Below, one piece after another: positions 1-9,555 of a stretch of 54,298 bases of DNA. Under the pieces are notes generated by a model that saw nothing but the letters and a program-made list of their open reading frames with translations, was not told where the DNA came from and made no database searches. Where the stretch lies: assembly GCF_000155595.1 (NCBI RefSeq), contig NZ_DS989906.1, positions 1 through 54,298 of the forward strand, written 5' to 3'. Each line of letters begins with the position of its first letter. Position 1 is the stretch's first letter. Made by a program: the position numbers and the translations under genes. This stretch comes from Synechococcus sp. PCC 7335. Its GTDB lineage: Bacteria; Cyanobacteriota; Cyanobacteriia; Phormidesmidales; Phormidesmidaceae.

Positions 1-377
1 AGGCGGCTGACTCAAACGGATTTACCTACGTTTCAGAGGATGAAAACGGCCAAGTCGTTGGATTTATAGATGGTGGTAGAGAGCGCACAGATGACCGACT
101 TTACCGAGGTGAAATCAACGCTATCTACATTCTGAGCAGTCATCAACACCAAGGGATTGGCCGCGAACTGGTTCGACTGGCAGTAAAAAAACTGTGGCAG
201 ATGGATATTCAGTCCATGTTGGTCTGGGTGCTAGAAGATAATCCTGCTTGCAAATTCTACGAAGCGTTAGGAGGGCAGATCGTACGGAGTAAAAGTATTG
301 AGATGAGAGGTAGCACTCTCATTGAGTATGCCTACGGGTGGACTGATACATCACTCCTATTGAGACCTGTTGATTGA
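1..377 (+). CDS. GNAT-family N-acetyltransferase, 3' part only
   Basis: The reading frame is open from the left edge (codons begin at base 3) to TGA at 375-377, so the start lies outside the window. The visible 124 residues carry the GNAT acetyl-CoA loop QGIGREL, preceded by a beta strand (INAIYIL) and followed by the late GNAT pattern NPACKFYEALGG, in which the Asn and Tyr are typical of the family. GNAT enzymes transfer an acetyl group from acetyl-CoA to an amine on a small molecule or protein; the substrate cannot be read from this part. The closest general match by eye is the cytosolic stand-alone type. No neighbour shares an obvious pathway. The family is confident, the substrate unknown. 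Confidence 0.85.
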   Translation, partial: AADSNGFTYVSEDENGQVVGFIDGGRERTDDRLYRGEINAIYILSSHQHQGIGRELVRLAVKKLWQMDIQSMLVWVLEDNPACKFYEALGGQIVRSKSIEMRGSTLIEYAYGWTDTSLLLRPVD

Positions 378-545
378 TTGACAAAGAGCTACTACACAAA
401 GGTTATTTACACTGCACGCAGCCAGGCCAACTGTCTATAACCTCTGCCATAGTGCTTGTTGGACAGTACTAAAAACCTTTCCTCAATTGTTACAGGAAAG
501 TAGAACGGTATATCAAGGATCTCAGCCCTCTTCTACCAAAGGGGT

Positions 546-1172
546 TCAACTGGTACAGTCCCTACGGGTGCTTAGCGTGCGTTTCTGTTCCGATGCTACT
601 GATAGCCCAATAGGAAGGCAACCACCGGACTTTTCAAGCTGCTGCCATGCCCACTTAATTTCTGAGCGGGTGACACACCGTGCTTCTGAAGCTCGTTGAG
701 ATAAGAATCTATCGACCAGAGAAAAGCGCTGCTGCCACTGGTCTAGTTCGCTGAGCTGCTCCGCCAGAAGCAGTACATCGTTACCCCACAGTTCTACGAG
801 ATCGATAACGCCTTCACCAGGCTCCATAAAAGCGCCATGGAAAAGTTCGCGTGCGGCCCAAGGCAGAAGTTCTATCTCTACACAGTGCTGGACACCATGA
901 TGTTTGACAAGGAGTGGAGAGCTTTGCAAGCTAACTGCGAAAGCCTGACAGCTCATGTTTGTCGTTCTATCTGTTGTTTCTGTAAGTTGTAGTTTGTCCC
1001 CAAAACCGATGATGATGACAACTCGACTTTTGACAACTTCGAGGCGGTGGACGACTTGTGCGGTCATTTCAGAGTAACCACTGTAGGAACAGACCCGGTC
1101 TTTCAGGCCATTGCCAGGACGTCCTTCAGCATATTCCCAAAGTTTTGGCTGAGCATTCATACCTTTCTGCAT
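546..1172 (-). pseudogene. AraC-family regulator remnant, DNA-binding half lost
   Basis: The 208-residue frame has the features of the sensor half of AraC-type regulators of the DUF6597 sort: a GVQHCVEIELLPWAARELFHG-like stretch, a FSLVDRFLSQR helix, then a first helix with IKWAWQQLEKSGG. In intact relatives that helix is followed by two helix-turn-helix units of about 80 residues. Here the frame ends about 30 residues later in sequence that no longer resembles an HTH, and no frame downstream on the minus strand restores it. It is therefore probably a truncated, non-functional regulator. The identification rests on pattern memory and the N-terminal part is also diverged. Confidence 0.5.
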
Positions 1173-1488
1173 TCCCAGACATTTTGGCTCTTCCCGGTCT
1201 AGCTATTAGACACTATTTATCAGCTAAAACACAACACGCTAACAGTCCCAAAATCCCTAAGTAATGGGCCTAGGTCTTCTACGACTGCTATAGGCAGTAC
1301 GGAAAAGCTCAGAGTATAGAAGCTATAGAAATTACGGTACTTTCTGGAGATGCTGCCTACCGGAGCCGTTCGAGGATACAGCCTTCCTGTGATGAACACT
1401 GTATGTGGCATTTGCTTGATACCCGTAGGTTAGTAGTAGATGCTGATTCGCTTCTTTTCGTCTTAAACGAGCTAAGTAATTGACTGAC
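1173..1488. other. Intergenic, no gene recognised
   Basis: A short minus-strand frame at 1220-1411 has no ribosome-binding site, signal peptide or recognisable domain. The right end holds the promoter of the MerR operon. Confidence 0.5.
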
Positions 1489-1519
1489 TTGACTTAGAGC
1501 GCACTCTAAGAATTATGGT
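1489..1519 (+). promoter_or_regulatory. MerR-type promoter and operator dyad
   Basis: A -35 hexamer TTGACT (1489-1494) and a -10 TATGGT (1514-1519) are separated by 19 bp, the over-long spacer typical of MerR-regulated promoters. The spacer region contains a perfect 7-bp dyad, CTTAGAG (1493-1499) and CTCTAAG (1504-1510), around a 4-bp centre. MerR proteins bind such dyads and underwind the spacer to let sigma-70 polymerase start. Transcription would begin near 1525-1527, almost on the merR start codon. Confidence 0.8.
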
Positions 1520-1525
1520 GTTTGC

Positions 1526-1912
1526 ATGGTTACAGAATTATCGATTCAAGAAGTTGCAACGATCACTCAACTAAGCGCTCATACTCTTCGCTACTACGAG
1601 CGAATTGGACTGCTCGATCCAGTGGGTCGAGCGTCGAGCGGACACCGCCGATATTCAAAACAGGATATTGGTTGGATTGAATTCGTCACTCGATTGCGAG
1701 CGACAGGCATGTCAATTCGAGATATGCAGCAGTTTGCCGAACTACGACGGCAGGGAGATCGTACGTTTGCTCAGCGGCGTCATCTACTAGAGGCGCACCA
1801 ACAGCAGATAGCTCAGCAGATAGCAGCGCTTGAGCAAAACGCAGACGTTTTAGCTGAGAAGATTCAACACTACAAACAATTAGAGGAGGAACAGGATGTC
1901 AGTAGTCGATGA
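1526..1912 (+). CDS. MerR-family transcriptional regulator
   Basis: This 128-residue protein has the usual MerR size and order. An N-terminal winged helix begins at [20 protein letters not shown], with the signature RYYERIGLL at residues 22-30. The wing carries SGHRRYS, and a long dimerisation helix fills residues 75-125. There is no conserved cysteine cluster, so it is not an obvious metal sensor; the protein resembles regulators that sit beside aldo/keto reductases and respond to electrophiles or oxidants. It is first in a three-gene operon, its end overlaps the next gene by 17 bp, and the promoter ahead has a MerR-type dyad, which implies autoregulation. ATG 1526 lies about 6 bases after the -10 box and no Shine-Dalgarno is seen, so the transcript may be leaderless. 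Confidence 0.88.
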   Translation: MVTELSIQEVATITQLSAHTLRYYERIGLLDPVGRASSGHRRYSKQDIGWIEFVTRLRATGMSIRDMQQFAELRRQGDRTFAQRRHLLEAHQQQIAQQIAALEQNADVLAEKIQHYKQLEEEQDVSSR

Positions 1913-2339
1913 GAAAGAAAACAGTGATGTTTCACAGAAGAAGAGTGAACGTTACCGCCGGGGCTGGCAAAAGCTGAAGGAGGTCGATGGCGAAGCTGGT
2001 GAGCAGGTGATTGAGAGCCTGAAGGGTGTCGCCCCTGACCTAGCTCGTTACACTGTTGAGTTTCCCTTCGGAGATATATATAACAGACCAGGACTAGATT
2101 TGAAGTCTAGAGAGATTGCTACAGTCGCTGCATTGACGGCACTTGGAAATGCTCAACCACAGCTGAAAGTTCATCTTCACGGTGCTTTGAACGTAGGGTG
2201 TACTCGTGCAGAAGTGATTGAAGTGATTATTCAGATGGCCGTCTACGCTGGCTTCCCCGCTGCGCTGAACGGCATCGCTGTGGCGAAGTCGGTTTTTGCA
2301 GAAAGAGATGAGATTGCAGATAGAAACAAGAAAGAGTAA
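1896..2339 (+). CDS. Carboxymuconolactone decarboxylase family protein
   Basis: The 147-residue protein has the CMD/AhpD-like all-helical core. The stretch [31 protein letters not shown] contains the conserved Glu and His positions of gamma-carboxymuconolactone decarboxylases, followed by [21 protein letters not shown]. The Cys-X-X-Cys pair of AhpD peroxidases is missing: only one Cys is near the site, in GCTRAE. A decarboxylase- or isomerase-like role is therefore more likely than a peroxidase role. The ribosome-binding site AGAGGAGGAACAGG lies inside the end of merR. Proteins of this kind often accompany aldo/keto reductases in stress operons. The true substrate is unknown. Confidence 0.82.
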   Translation: MSVVDEKENSDVSQKKSERYRRGWQKLKEVDGEAGEQVIESLKGVAPDLARYTVEFPFGDIYNRPGLDLKSREIATVAALTALGNAQPQLKVHLHGALNVGCTRAEVIEVIIQMAVYAGFPAALNGIAVAKSVFAERDEIADRNKKE

Positions 2340-2347
2340 GGAGAAAA

Positions 2348-3331
<984 letters not shown>

Positions 3332-3424
3332 TATAGATTGCCTCCTGAAGTACATATCTACTAGTCAAAACTCTTCGTTTTTGGCACTATTGAGAGCAGT
3401 TTTCAAGTCCTCATAGTGCCAGTA

Positions 3425-4278
3425 GGCACTGTCAACTTAGCGAAGCTTGACCGTATACCGGTGATTTTGGGAAGCTACACTCATGACTAATCCTTACCGG
3501 GGCACCGCTTCCCATCTGAAACCATCAGCTACTGCGTGTGGCTGTACCATACGTTTCCGTTAAGCTTTCGTGACATCGAAAAAATGATGCTCTATCGAGG
3601 CATCACGGTCACCTACGAAGCGATCAGAGGATGGTGTCACAAGTTTGCTCAGAGCTATGCCAATCAGATTCGCAAACAGCGGCCAAAGCCCGGTGATAAG
3701 TGGCATCTCGACGAAGTCGTCATCAAGATTAAAGGTGAACAGTTTTACTTGTGGCGGGCTGTTGACCAGCATGGTGTAGTGCTCGATATCCTGATGCAGC
3801 GATGCCGCAACAAAGCGGCAGCCAAGAAGTTCTTCCGAAAACTACTCAAACCAGCCGGCTTTGCCCCCAGAGTCATCATCACCGATAAGCTCAAGAGCTA
3901 TGGGGCTGCGAAGAAGGAAATCTTGAAGGGTGTGGAACACAGGCAGCATAAAGGGTTGAACAACCGAGCCGAGAACTCACATAGACCGACCCGAGTTAGG
4001 GAAAGACGAATGGGCCGATTCAAATTCAGTGGGACAAGCCCAACGCTTTCTGTCAGCCTTTGAACCGATACGCGGTCATTTTCATCCCCATCAACACAAA
4101 CAGACCGCTTCAGAATACAGAGAAACGATGCGCCAACGGATCGAAAGTTGGCGATCATTGACTGGGTTGAGTGCGTTGGCGGAGCCTCTCACTCAGAGAA
4201 TCGCATAGTCCGATCAGATGGTGTTTGCTCGATGAAACTGTCTTAATATTTGCCAGTCAGCCTCAACTTGACAACGCC
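3425..4278 (+). mobile_element. Decayed IS6-like insertion sequence
   Basis: The ends GGCACTGTCAACTTAG (3425-3440) and the inverted GGCGTTGTCAAGTTGAG (read on the minus strand from 4278) match at most positions and enclose one transposase frame. The length of about 854 bp fits the IS6 family. No 8-bp target duplication was found, which with the two frameshifts suggests an old insertion. The exact ends are judged by eye. Confidence 0.65.
3483..4208 (+). pseudogene. IS6-family transposase with two frameshifts
   Basis: The protein is collinear with IS6-family DDE transposases but needs three frames. ATG 3483 starts MTNPYRG, and a one-base loss near 3500-3505 shifts into the frame that continues HRFPSETISYCVWLYHTF. 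The core carries the first Asp in KWHLDEVVIKI, the second in VIITDKLKSY, and the Glu in NRAENSHRPTRVRERRM. Near 4030 a second shift moves into QAQRFLSAFEPIRGHFHP and on to LTQRIA at TAG 4206-4208. These enzymes move the IS by replicative cointegration; with both shifts this copy should be dead. Confidence 0.85.
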
Positions 4279-4424
4279 ATTTACCCTTGTGTTGACAGGC
4301 TTGCTATATTGATGATGAAGCAAAGAAGGTAACCCTGTTGATACGTTAGCTCCATAAAACAACAACGTCCTATTCTTAGCGCAGCTCAAGCTGTGCGACT
4401 TTGTACTGTTTTATGAGAGAAACA

Positions 4425-5309
4425 ATGGTTATTCCTGCTACATACTTAGAGCGTATCGCCCAAATTTACCCTGCTCAAACGTTCAACGAGATCGTCTTCA
4501 ATCAAGATGGTATGGTCAACGATGTTGTCATTCTTGACGGTCGTATCGTCTGTCGCTTTCCCAAGCATGACTGGGCTTTTGAACTACTTCAGCAAGAAGC
4601 TAGAGTTATTAGCTTAGTTAGCCGCCACGTAGATCTTCAAGTTCCACAGTTTGAAACTGTTGAAAAAGATGCCGCGACATATCGATACATAGAAGGTATA
4701 CCGCTTTCGAGAGAGGTGCTGTTCTCTCTACCACTTGAAGACCGTAATGCTGTGATGTCCGAGCTAGGACTATTTTTGAGGCAGCTACACGCAATTCCTA
4801 TATCAGAAGCTGAGAAGGTAGGCATCCATCAGTCAGACACCAATCGAAGTACGCAGGATTGGCAAGACTTCTATACAGATGTTGAGGAAGCACTCTTTCC
4901 GCTGCTCATGCGTCATCAGCGAAGTGCGATTGCCTCTCACTTTGAACCAGTCCTATCTGACAATTTAGATATGGACTATCGTCCGGCTTTCATCAACGGC
5001 GACATAGGTTGCTATCACATCCTCTTCAACAAAGAGAAAAAAGCATTGTCTGGCATCATTGACTTTGGTACAGCAGGCATTGGTGATCCAGCAACCGACA
5101 TTGCCGTTTTACTAGGACAGTATGGAGAAACTCTTTTAGAGCTAATGCTATCAGGCTATCCTAGTGCATCGCAGTATATGGAACGAGCGCGATTTTGGGC
5201 TGGAACGTTCGAGCTACAGTGGGCGCTTACTGGCGTCAAGAACGACAACAAAGAACTCCTACTAGCGCATCTGGGTGGGGCAAGAGACAGATTGCCACTC
5301 TGTCAGTAA
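4425..5309 (+). CDS. Aminoglycoside phosphotransferase-like kinase (APH fold)
   Basis: The protein is about 294 residues. APH-fold enzymes transfer phosphate from ATP to small hydroxylated substrates. The late motifs are clear: FINGDIGCYHILFN in place of the usual HGDxxxxN loop, with catalytic Asp retained, and IIDFGTAGIGDPATD supplying the Mg-binding Asp. The HGD His is Asn here (NGD), which is seen in some relatives. The early lobe has VVILDGRIVCRFPK with the likely ATP-binding Lys, and EARVISLVSRH. An in-frame TTG at 4401 and ATG at 4413 are possible earlier starts; ATG 4425 is preferred because AGAGA lies just ahead. It stands alone, flanked by a dead IS6-like element and a convergent response regulator. 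Real drug resistance cannot be inferred. Confidence 0.85.
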   Translation: MVIPATYLERIAQIYPAQTFNEIVFNQDGMVNDVVILDGRIVCRFPKHDWAFELLQQEARVISLVSRHVDLQVPQFETVEKDAATYRYIEGIPLSREVLFSLPLEDRNAVMSELGLFLRQLHAIPISEAEKVGIHQSDTNRSTQDWQDFYTDVEEALFPLLMRHQRSAIASHFEPVLSDNLDMDYRPAFINGDIGCYHILFNKEKKALSGIIDFGTAGIGDPATDIAVLLGQYGETLLELMLSGYPSASQYMERARFWAGTFELQWALTGVKNDNKELLLAHLGGARDRLPLCQ

Positions 5310-5473
5310 TCTCAGAGTCAAACCCATGACTAAGTTTTATCGGCTTAGTCACGGTCGGCAGAAAAGAGTCTCATATTTTAGACCTTTTATGACTACAGAA
5401 AAGGCATGTCTCAAATCATGTCTCCCTGCAACCTCATATGTTGTAGCTGGGCTAATGTTAGTGCAGAAAGAGT

Positions 5474-6157
5474 CTACGCCTTCTTCTGACCCCGTAGCCG
5501 ATAACCCATGCCTCTAATCGTCTCGATATAGCCGTTCCCGAATTTTTGTCGCAGATGACGGATGTAGACTTCAATAACATTAGAGCCAGGGTCATAGTCG
5601 TAGCCCCAAACGCGGTTTAATAGCTGCTCTTTGCTCATCACATGCATTGGATGTCTGAGCAGCACTTCTGCCAAAACAAACTCACGGGCTGATAGCTCAA
5701 CGGTGCGGCCGCTGATAATAGCCTGTCTGGTGATTAGGTTAAGAGAAAGGTCACCTACTCTCAGCACTGTTTCAGACTGTAGTTTCTGTTGCCCATGCAG
5801 ACCACGCATCTGTACCTTAATTCGAGCGAGTAATTCTTCAAATCGAAAGGGTTTGGTCACGTAGTCATCAGCACCGCTTTCCAATACGGTTACTGTATCG
5901 TCTACGCCGTCGCGGGCAGTTAGAACAATCACAGATAGTGAATCGCCTTGACCACGCAGTTCTTGCAGTACGGCTAGGCCATCCTTACCGGGCAATCCTA
6001 GGTCTAGTAGCATTAAATCAAAGTTGTCGCTATGAGCAAGCAGGCTAGCCTGCTGACCGTCGCGGGCGACTAGAATGCTGTACCCGTGGGCCTTTAGCCC
6101 GGTACTCAGGAAGTCTACGATGTGAGGATTGTCCTCGGCGATTAGGATGCGATTCAT
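5474..6157 (-). CDS. OmpR/PhoB-family response regulator
   Basis: The 227-residue protein has a receiver domain (residues 1-118) and a C-terminal winged helix (about 127-225). The acidic pair E8/D9, phosphoacceptor D52 (LMLLDLGLPG), T80 (VIVLTARD) and K102 (VTKPF) are all present. The DNA-binding part has ELSAREFVLAEVLLRHP and the recognition-helix region NVIEVYIRHLRQKFG, ending with the wing IETIRGMGYRL. It receives phosphate from the kinase encoded just upstream, whose frame overlaps its first 113 bases. It is the last gene of the NDH-2/DoxX/kinase operon, and the TTCAGA repeats ahead of that operon are a candidate target. Confidence 0.95.
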   Translation of the reverse strand: MNRILIAEDNPHIVDFLSTGLKAHGYSILVARDGQQASLLAHSDNFDLMLLDLGLPGKDGLAVLQELRGQGDSLSVIVLTARDGVDDTVTVLESGADDYVTKPFRFEELLARIKVQMRGLHGQQKLQSETVLRVGDLSLNLITRQAIISGRTVELSAREFVLAEVLLRHPMHVMSKEQLLNRVWGYDYDPGSNVIEVYIRHLRQKFGNGYIETIRGMGYRLRGQKKA

Positions 6158-7592
6158 GCCTATCTATCTCTGATACTTTTGCGAGCGGCTCCAAGGGCAC
6201 AATTAGCGTAAAAGTAGAGCCTTGGCCAAGTTTACTGGTCAGTTCAATTCGGCCACCGTGGGCTTGAACAATAGCACTGACAATAGAAAGCCCCAGTCCT
6301 GCGCCTTCAAACTGACGATTGTTGTTCGTAGCGCGGGCGAATCGCTTAAATATCCGGCTTTGGTCTGCTGTCGCAACGCCTTCGCCGGTATCGCTTACCC
6401 AAAACTGTAGATATCCGTCTGTAGCCAGGGAACCCAGCGCAATTGTATCTCCAGGTTGGGTATGGCGAACTGCATTTTGCACCAAATTCATCACTGCTTG
6501 AGAAAATCTCTGTTTGTCGATAGTAGCTGGGTAGAGACCCTTCGTCTCTAACTGCCAGTTGCGTTCATCAGAGAGGGTGCGGGCCTTGAGATAAAGCTCT
6601 TCGGTGAGCCAGTCGAGATCCTCAGGTTTGAGAATCAGAAAGTCAGGTCGCTCGGCTTTGGTCAACAGCGTTAGGTCATTGACTAAACGGTCCATTTGCG
6701 CCAGTTCGCTGGTAACGAGAGCGATGGTTTCCGGCTGCTTTTCAGGACGATAAGGCAGCATTTCAAGCTGGCCCTGAATCACAGTGATGGGTGTCCTTAG
6801 CTCATGGCTGATATCTTTGAGGAACTCTTGCTGAACATTAAAAGCAAGCTGGAGCCGGTCCAACATGGCGTTGAAAGTAGTGGCGACAGCTGTGATCTCG
6901 TCATTACCCTGAACAGGAATCCGCTGCGTCATATCAGACTCGGTAATTCGACGAGCCGTTTGAGTCATCAGCTGTAGGGGCCTGAAAATGCGTCCAGCAG
7001 TTGTCCAAGCAACAACAAAGAATCCACCTAACACGGCGACTGAAACCATTAGCACCAACCTCATTGCTTCAGTGCCCGACTGATAAGCCACTGTAGAATC
7101 GCGCACTGCAACAAACACGCCGCGATCTCCATTCTCACCAACTATCAGTTCTGCAACATAGAAAAGTCGCTGGTCAGGGCTGATTACTTGCTGGCGCTGC
7201 GGCACAGTAAGACTAGACCACCGATTGAGTAGATTAGGTTGGCGCTGTAGCCAATCAAGATTAGGTTGGCCAGCCCTGTAAAGCTGACCGTTGACGAACG
7301 TAAACACGAACTCATTCTCAATGGGAACGTAATCAGCCAGAGCTTGGTCAAAAAGGTCGGTTACCTCAGCATCTAACCGTTCTCTCGTGCCTAGTGGCGT
7401 TGCCGAACGCCGTAAACGTTCAACTTCCCTCATCAAAGAAGCCTCAGCTTTTTCGTCTAGGCGATTGCAGTAAATTTGGCGAGTGACCCAAATAGCGGAT
7501 ATCGTTGTGCAGGTGGCGAGTAGACAGTACCAAGTCAATAGCCGAACACGAATGTTCCGAAAGGGCATGAACCCGGCTGCTAATCTTTTCAT
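6045..7592 (-). CDS. Membrane sensor histidine kinase
   Basis: The 515-residue protein has transmembrane helix 1 (about 18-38), a periplasmic sensor of about 140 residues, helix 2 (about 178-198), HAMP (199-252), a dimerisation domain with phospho-acceptor H263 in DISHELRTPI, and a HATPase domain with N box NLVQNAVRHT, G1 DTGEGVA and G2 GAGLGLS. It is a complete class I kinase. Its start overlaps the doxX stop by four bases (ATGA), which implies coupled translation. After the expected end near LIVPLEPLAK the frame runs about 45 residues into the response-regulator gene in another frame. This basic, low-complexity tail is unusual and could come from a lost stop codon. Confidence 0.93.
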   Translation of the reverse strand: MKRLAAGFMPFRNIRVRLLTWYCLLATCTTISAIWVTRQIYCNRLDEKAEASLMREVERLRRSATPLGTRERLDAEVTDLFDQALADYVPIENEFVFTFVNGQLYRAGQPNLDWLQRQPNLLNRWSSLTVPQRQQVISPDQRLFYVAELIVGENGDRGVFVAVRDSTVAYQSGTEAMRLVLMVSVAVLGGFFVVAWTTAGRIFRPLQLMTQTARRITESDMTQRIPVQGNDEITAVATTFNAMLDRLQLAFNVQQEFLKDISHELRTPITVIQGQLEMLPYRPEKQPETIALVTSELAQMDRLVNDLTLLTKAERPDFLILKPEDLDWLTEELYLKARTLSDERNWQLETKGLYPATIDKQRFSQAVMNLVQNAVRHTQPGDTIALGSLATDGYLQFWVSDTGEGVATADQSRIFKRFARATNNNRQFEGAGLGLSIVSAIVQAHGGRIELTSKLGQGSTFTLIVPLEPLAKVSEIDRHESHPNRRGQSSHRRLPEYRAKGPRVQHSSRPRRSAG

Positions 7593-8014
7593 CGCATCGA
7601 CTCCTCCGAATGTTGAAGGGATTTAGACTTAGCAGCCGAGCGCTCTAGGCTAACTGGCCCAGGGCCGTGGGCCGCAATCATCAGCAACCCGCCTATGATA
7701 GCTAGATTCTTCAAAAACGAAATCATCTCCGCAGGATCGGCAACCGGGTTATGAAACACTAGGGTGGCAGGAACCAAGAATAGCAATAGCAAAATTACAC
7801 CGATTTGCACTTTATATCCCAAAATTAAAGAGACCCCACCGGCTATTTCAAATATCACTACGCAGAGCGCTACCAAAGCAGATAGCGGAATGCCAACGTC
7901 AGCAATTTGCTGCTGAGTATCTGCGAACTCGATCGCATTAGCAATGCCAGTTTGAATAAAGATGACGGCAATGAAGATTCTGGCTATGAGCGGCGTGTAC
8001 TTTTGAATAAACAT
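7589..8014 (-). CDS. DoxX-family membrane protein
   Basis: The 141-residue protein has four predicted membrane helices and the DoxX/DoxD pattern: RIFIAVIFIQTGIANAIEF near the start, GIPLSALVALCVVIFEIAGGVSLILGY in the middle, and FLKNLAIIGGLLMIAAHGPGPVSLE at the end. DoxX proteins are inner-membrane, quinone-linked proteins associated with redox homeostasis. The gene follows the NDH-2 gene by 59 bp and overlaps the kinase gene by 4 bp. This places an electron-transfer protein directly with a two-component system, so the sensor may report on quinone or redox state; that link is inference. Confidence 0.9.
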   Translation of the reverse strand: MFIQKYTPLIARIFIAVIFIQTGIANAIEFADTQQQIADVGIPLSALVALCVVIFEIAGGVSLILGYKVQIGVILLLLFLVPATLVFHNPVADPAEMISFLKNLAIIGGLLMIAAHGPGPVSLERSAAKSKSLQHSEESMR

Positions 8015-8073
8015 AATACTTCTCTCCTATGTAGGTTGCGAATTTACAACAGTATTTGATCAGCGAGTTGTCG

Positions 8074-9396
8074 TTAGCTGAGAATGGTAGACTTAGCTAA
8101 GGTCAGCAGCTTATTTGTAGATAGCGTGCGGTCTTGAAAGACAAGCGGTGAGCTAGGAAGAATTAGGCGAATTGCGCGGTCACCCATCCCATAGCCATGC
8201 AGCCAGCTCAGTAGCACTAACAAGCGACTGCGAAAACCTGGCAGATAAACGAGATGAACGCTGAGCCACATCAGCCACGGTAAAAAGCCTGTTAGCAGAA
8301 AGGGACCAATTTTACCGACACCCGAGTAGCTACCAATGATGGCCAAACGACCCTTGTTGAAGTAGCTGAAAGGCTTAGGGACTTTTCCCTTTATTTGTCT
8401 GTTGATGTTTCGGGCGATCATCACTCCTTGCTGTAACGCTTCTGGAGCCACTCCTGCGAGCGCCTTCTCTTGCTGTTGCACATGAGCCAGATCGCCAATC
8501 GCGTAAACATTGTCATAGCTGATTAACTGAAGTGTCGGTCGCACTCTGACCTTTTGTTTGCGAGCAACTGCTGGCTTCGCGGTAACTGGGGGCATTTCAG
8601 CTTCAAGCCCAGCAGCCCATACGACAGTTGCCGTAGGCAAGCGGGATCCATCTTGAAACTCTATAGCCTGAGAGGTGACACGACTCACTCTTTTCTCAAA
8701 CAACACCGTTACACCCAATCGGCTAAGCGTACGCACCGTATAGCGGCCCAAGCGATCCGGCAGGTTTCCGAGCAGGTTGTCACCAGATTGCACCAGAACA
8801 ATTCGTAGTTCGTTGAGAGAAAGTGTTGGATAGTCTTTTATCATCGCCTTTTTCAATTCGACGAGCGTACCTGCCATCTCAACACCAGTCGGTCCGCCAC
8901 CAACGATGACAAACGTTAAGAGCTGTTTTCGCAGCAACAGGTCTGGCTCTTGAGAGGCTTGTTCTAATCGGCGAAGAATGTGGTTACGGAGGGCAATCGC
9001 CTGATCCAACGTTCTGAGAGCGAACGCATTCTCAACAGCGCCTCGGACGCCTAGATACTGCGTTCGACTGCCCGTCGCGATGACTAAGTAGTCATAGGGA
9101 AAACTGCCACTATCCGTTTCGACCACCTGATGGGCAAAATCAATACATTTGGCCTCAGCTTTGAGGAATTGAGTTCTCGCCGCTCGTCGCAGAATAGTAC
9201 GAACGGGGTAAGCAATCAGCTCAGGTTCAATTTGAGCAGCGGCGACTTGATACAACAACGGCACGAACGTGTTGTAGTTATTACGATCTATCAAAAGTAT
9301 ATCAGCGCCGCTTTTTGATAGCGATTGAGCCGCTTGCATACCACCGAAGCCTGCCCCAATGACAACAACTCTCTTTCTTTTTGGTGTAGGTTGCAT
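8074..9396 (-). CDS. ndh: Type II NADH:quinone oxidoreductase (NDH-2-like)
   Basis: The 440-residue protein has two dinucleotide-binding folds: VVVIGAGFGGMQAA (FAD, residues 9-22) with ERID-type LLIDRNN after it, and VIVGGGPTGVEMAG for NAD(P)H near residue 165. VVWAAGLEA and NVYAIGDLA are the usual central and late FAD contacts. The C-terminus (FLPWLMWLSVHLVYLPGFRSRLL) is the amphipathic membrane-anchoring segment. Such enzymes pass electrons from NADH to quinone without pumping protons. It is the first gene of the minus-strand operon with doxX and the two-component genes. The start at 9396 leaves a 160-bp upstream region containing several TTCAGA hexamers. Confidence 0.92.
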   Translation of the reverse strand: MQPTPKRKRVVVIGAGFGGMQAAQSLSKSGADILLIDRNNYNTFVPLLYQVAAAQIEPELIAYPVRTILRRAARTQFLKAEAKCIDFAHQVVETDSGSFPYDYLVIATGSRTQYLGVRGAVENAFALRTLDQAIALRNHILRRLEQASQEPDLLLRKQLLTFVIVGGGPTGVEMAGTLVELKKAMIKDYPTLSLNELRIVLVQSGDNLLGNLPDRLGRYTVRTLSRLGVTVLFEKRVSRVTSQAIEFQDGSRLPTATVVWAAGLEAEMPPVTAKPAVARKQKVRVRPTLQLISYDNVYAIGDLAHVQQQEKALAGVAPEALQQGVMIARNINRQIKGKVPKPFSYFNKGRLAIIGSYSGVGKIGPFLLTGFLPWLMWLSVHLVYLPGFRSRLLVLLSWLHGYGMGDRAIRLILPSSPLVFQDRTLSTNKLLTLAKSTILS

Positions 9397-9426
9397 CTGC
9401 TTGACTACTCCAATAACTCTATGCTT

Positions 9427-9514
9427 TTCAGATTTTCAGACTAACTAGTGTGTACTCTGAATCTAAGATGAAAAAAAGTTCAGATTCGGTTCAATTGAGT
9501 CATTTACTTCTGAA
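9427..9514 (-). promoter_or_regulatory. Cluster of TTCAGA hexamers upstream of ndh
   Basis: TTCAGA occurs on the plus strand at 9427-9432, 9435-9440 and 9479-9484, and its complement TCTGAA at 9456-9461 and 9509-9514. Five copies in 88 bp just ahead of the operon look like a binding array for the OmpR-type regulator encoded at the operon end. Role is inferred only from position and repetition. Confidence 0.4.
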
Positions 9515-9516
9515 CA

Positions 9517-9543
9517 GATAAAAGGGAGCTTTGCAGAGCTCCC
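9517..9543 (-). terminator. Rho-independent terminator of the small exported-protein gene
   Basis: Read on the minus strand, a 7-bp stem GGGAGCT/AGCTCCC with a 6-base loop is followed by TTTTAT. It begins 13 bp after the stop of the 68-residue gene and separates it from the ndh operon downstream. Confidence 0.75.
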
Positions 9544-9555
9544 GTAACCAGATGT

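Noticed and set aside
487-699. Plus-strand frame opposite the AraC-like remnant
   Set aside because: It has no ribosome-binding site or domain and mirrors the minus-strand frame that has AraC-family features.
1220-1411. 63-residue minus-strand frame
   Set aside because: No translation signal, hydrophobic pattern or family resemblance.
3381-3422. Inverted repeat GGCACTAT/ATAGTGCC after the aldo/keto reductase gene as a terminator
   Set aside because: The T run is on the wrong side for the plus strand, so it does not have terminator form.
3483-4208. Programmed frameshifting in the IS6-like transposase
   Set aside because: Neither shift site has a slippery run, and IS6 transposases are normally one frame; decay is simpler.
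5328-5350. Hairpin GACTAAG/CTTAGTC between the convergent phosphotransferase and regulator genes
   Set aside because: Seven bp and no T run on either side; too weak to call a terminator.
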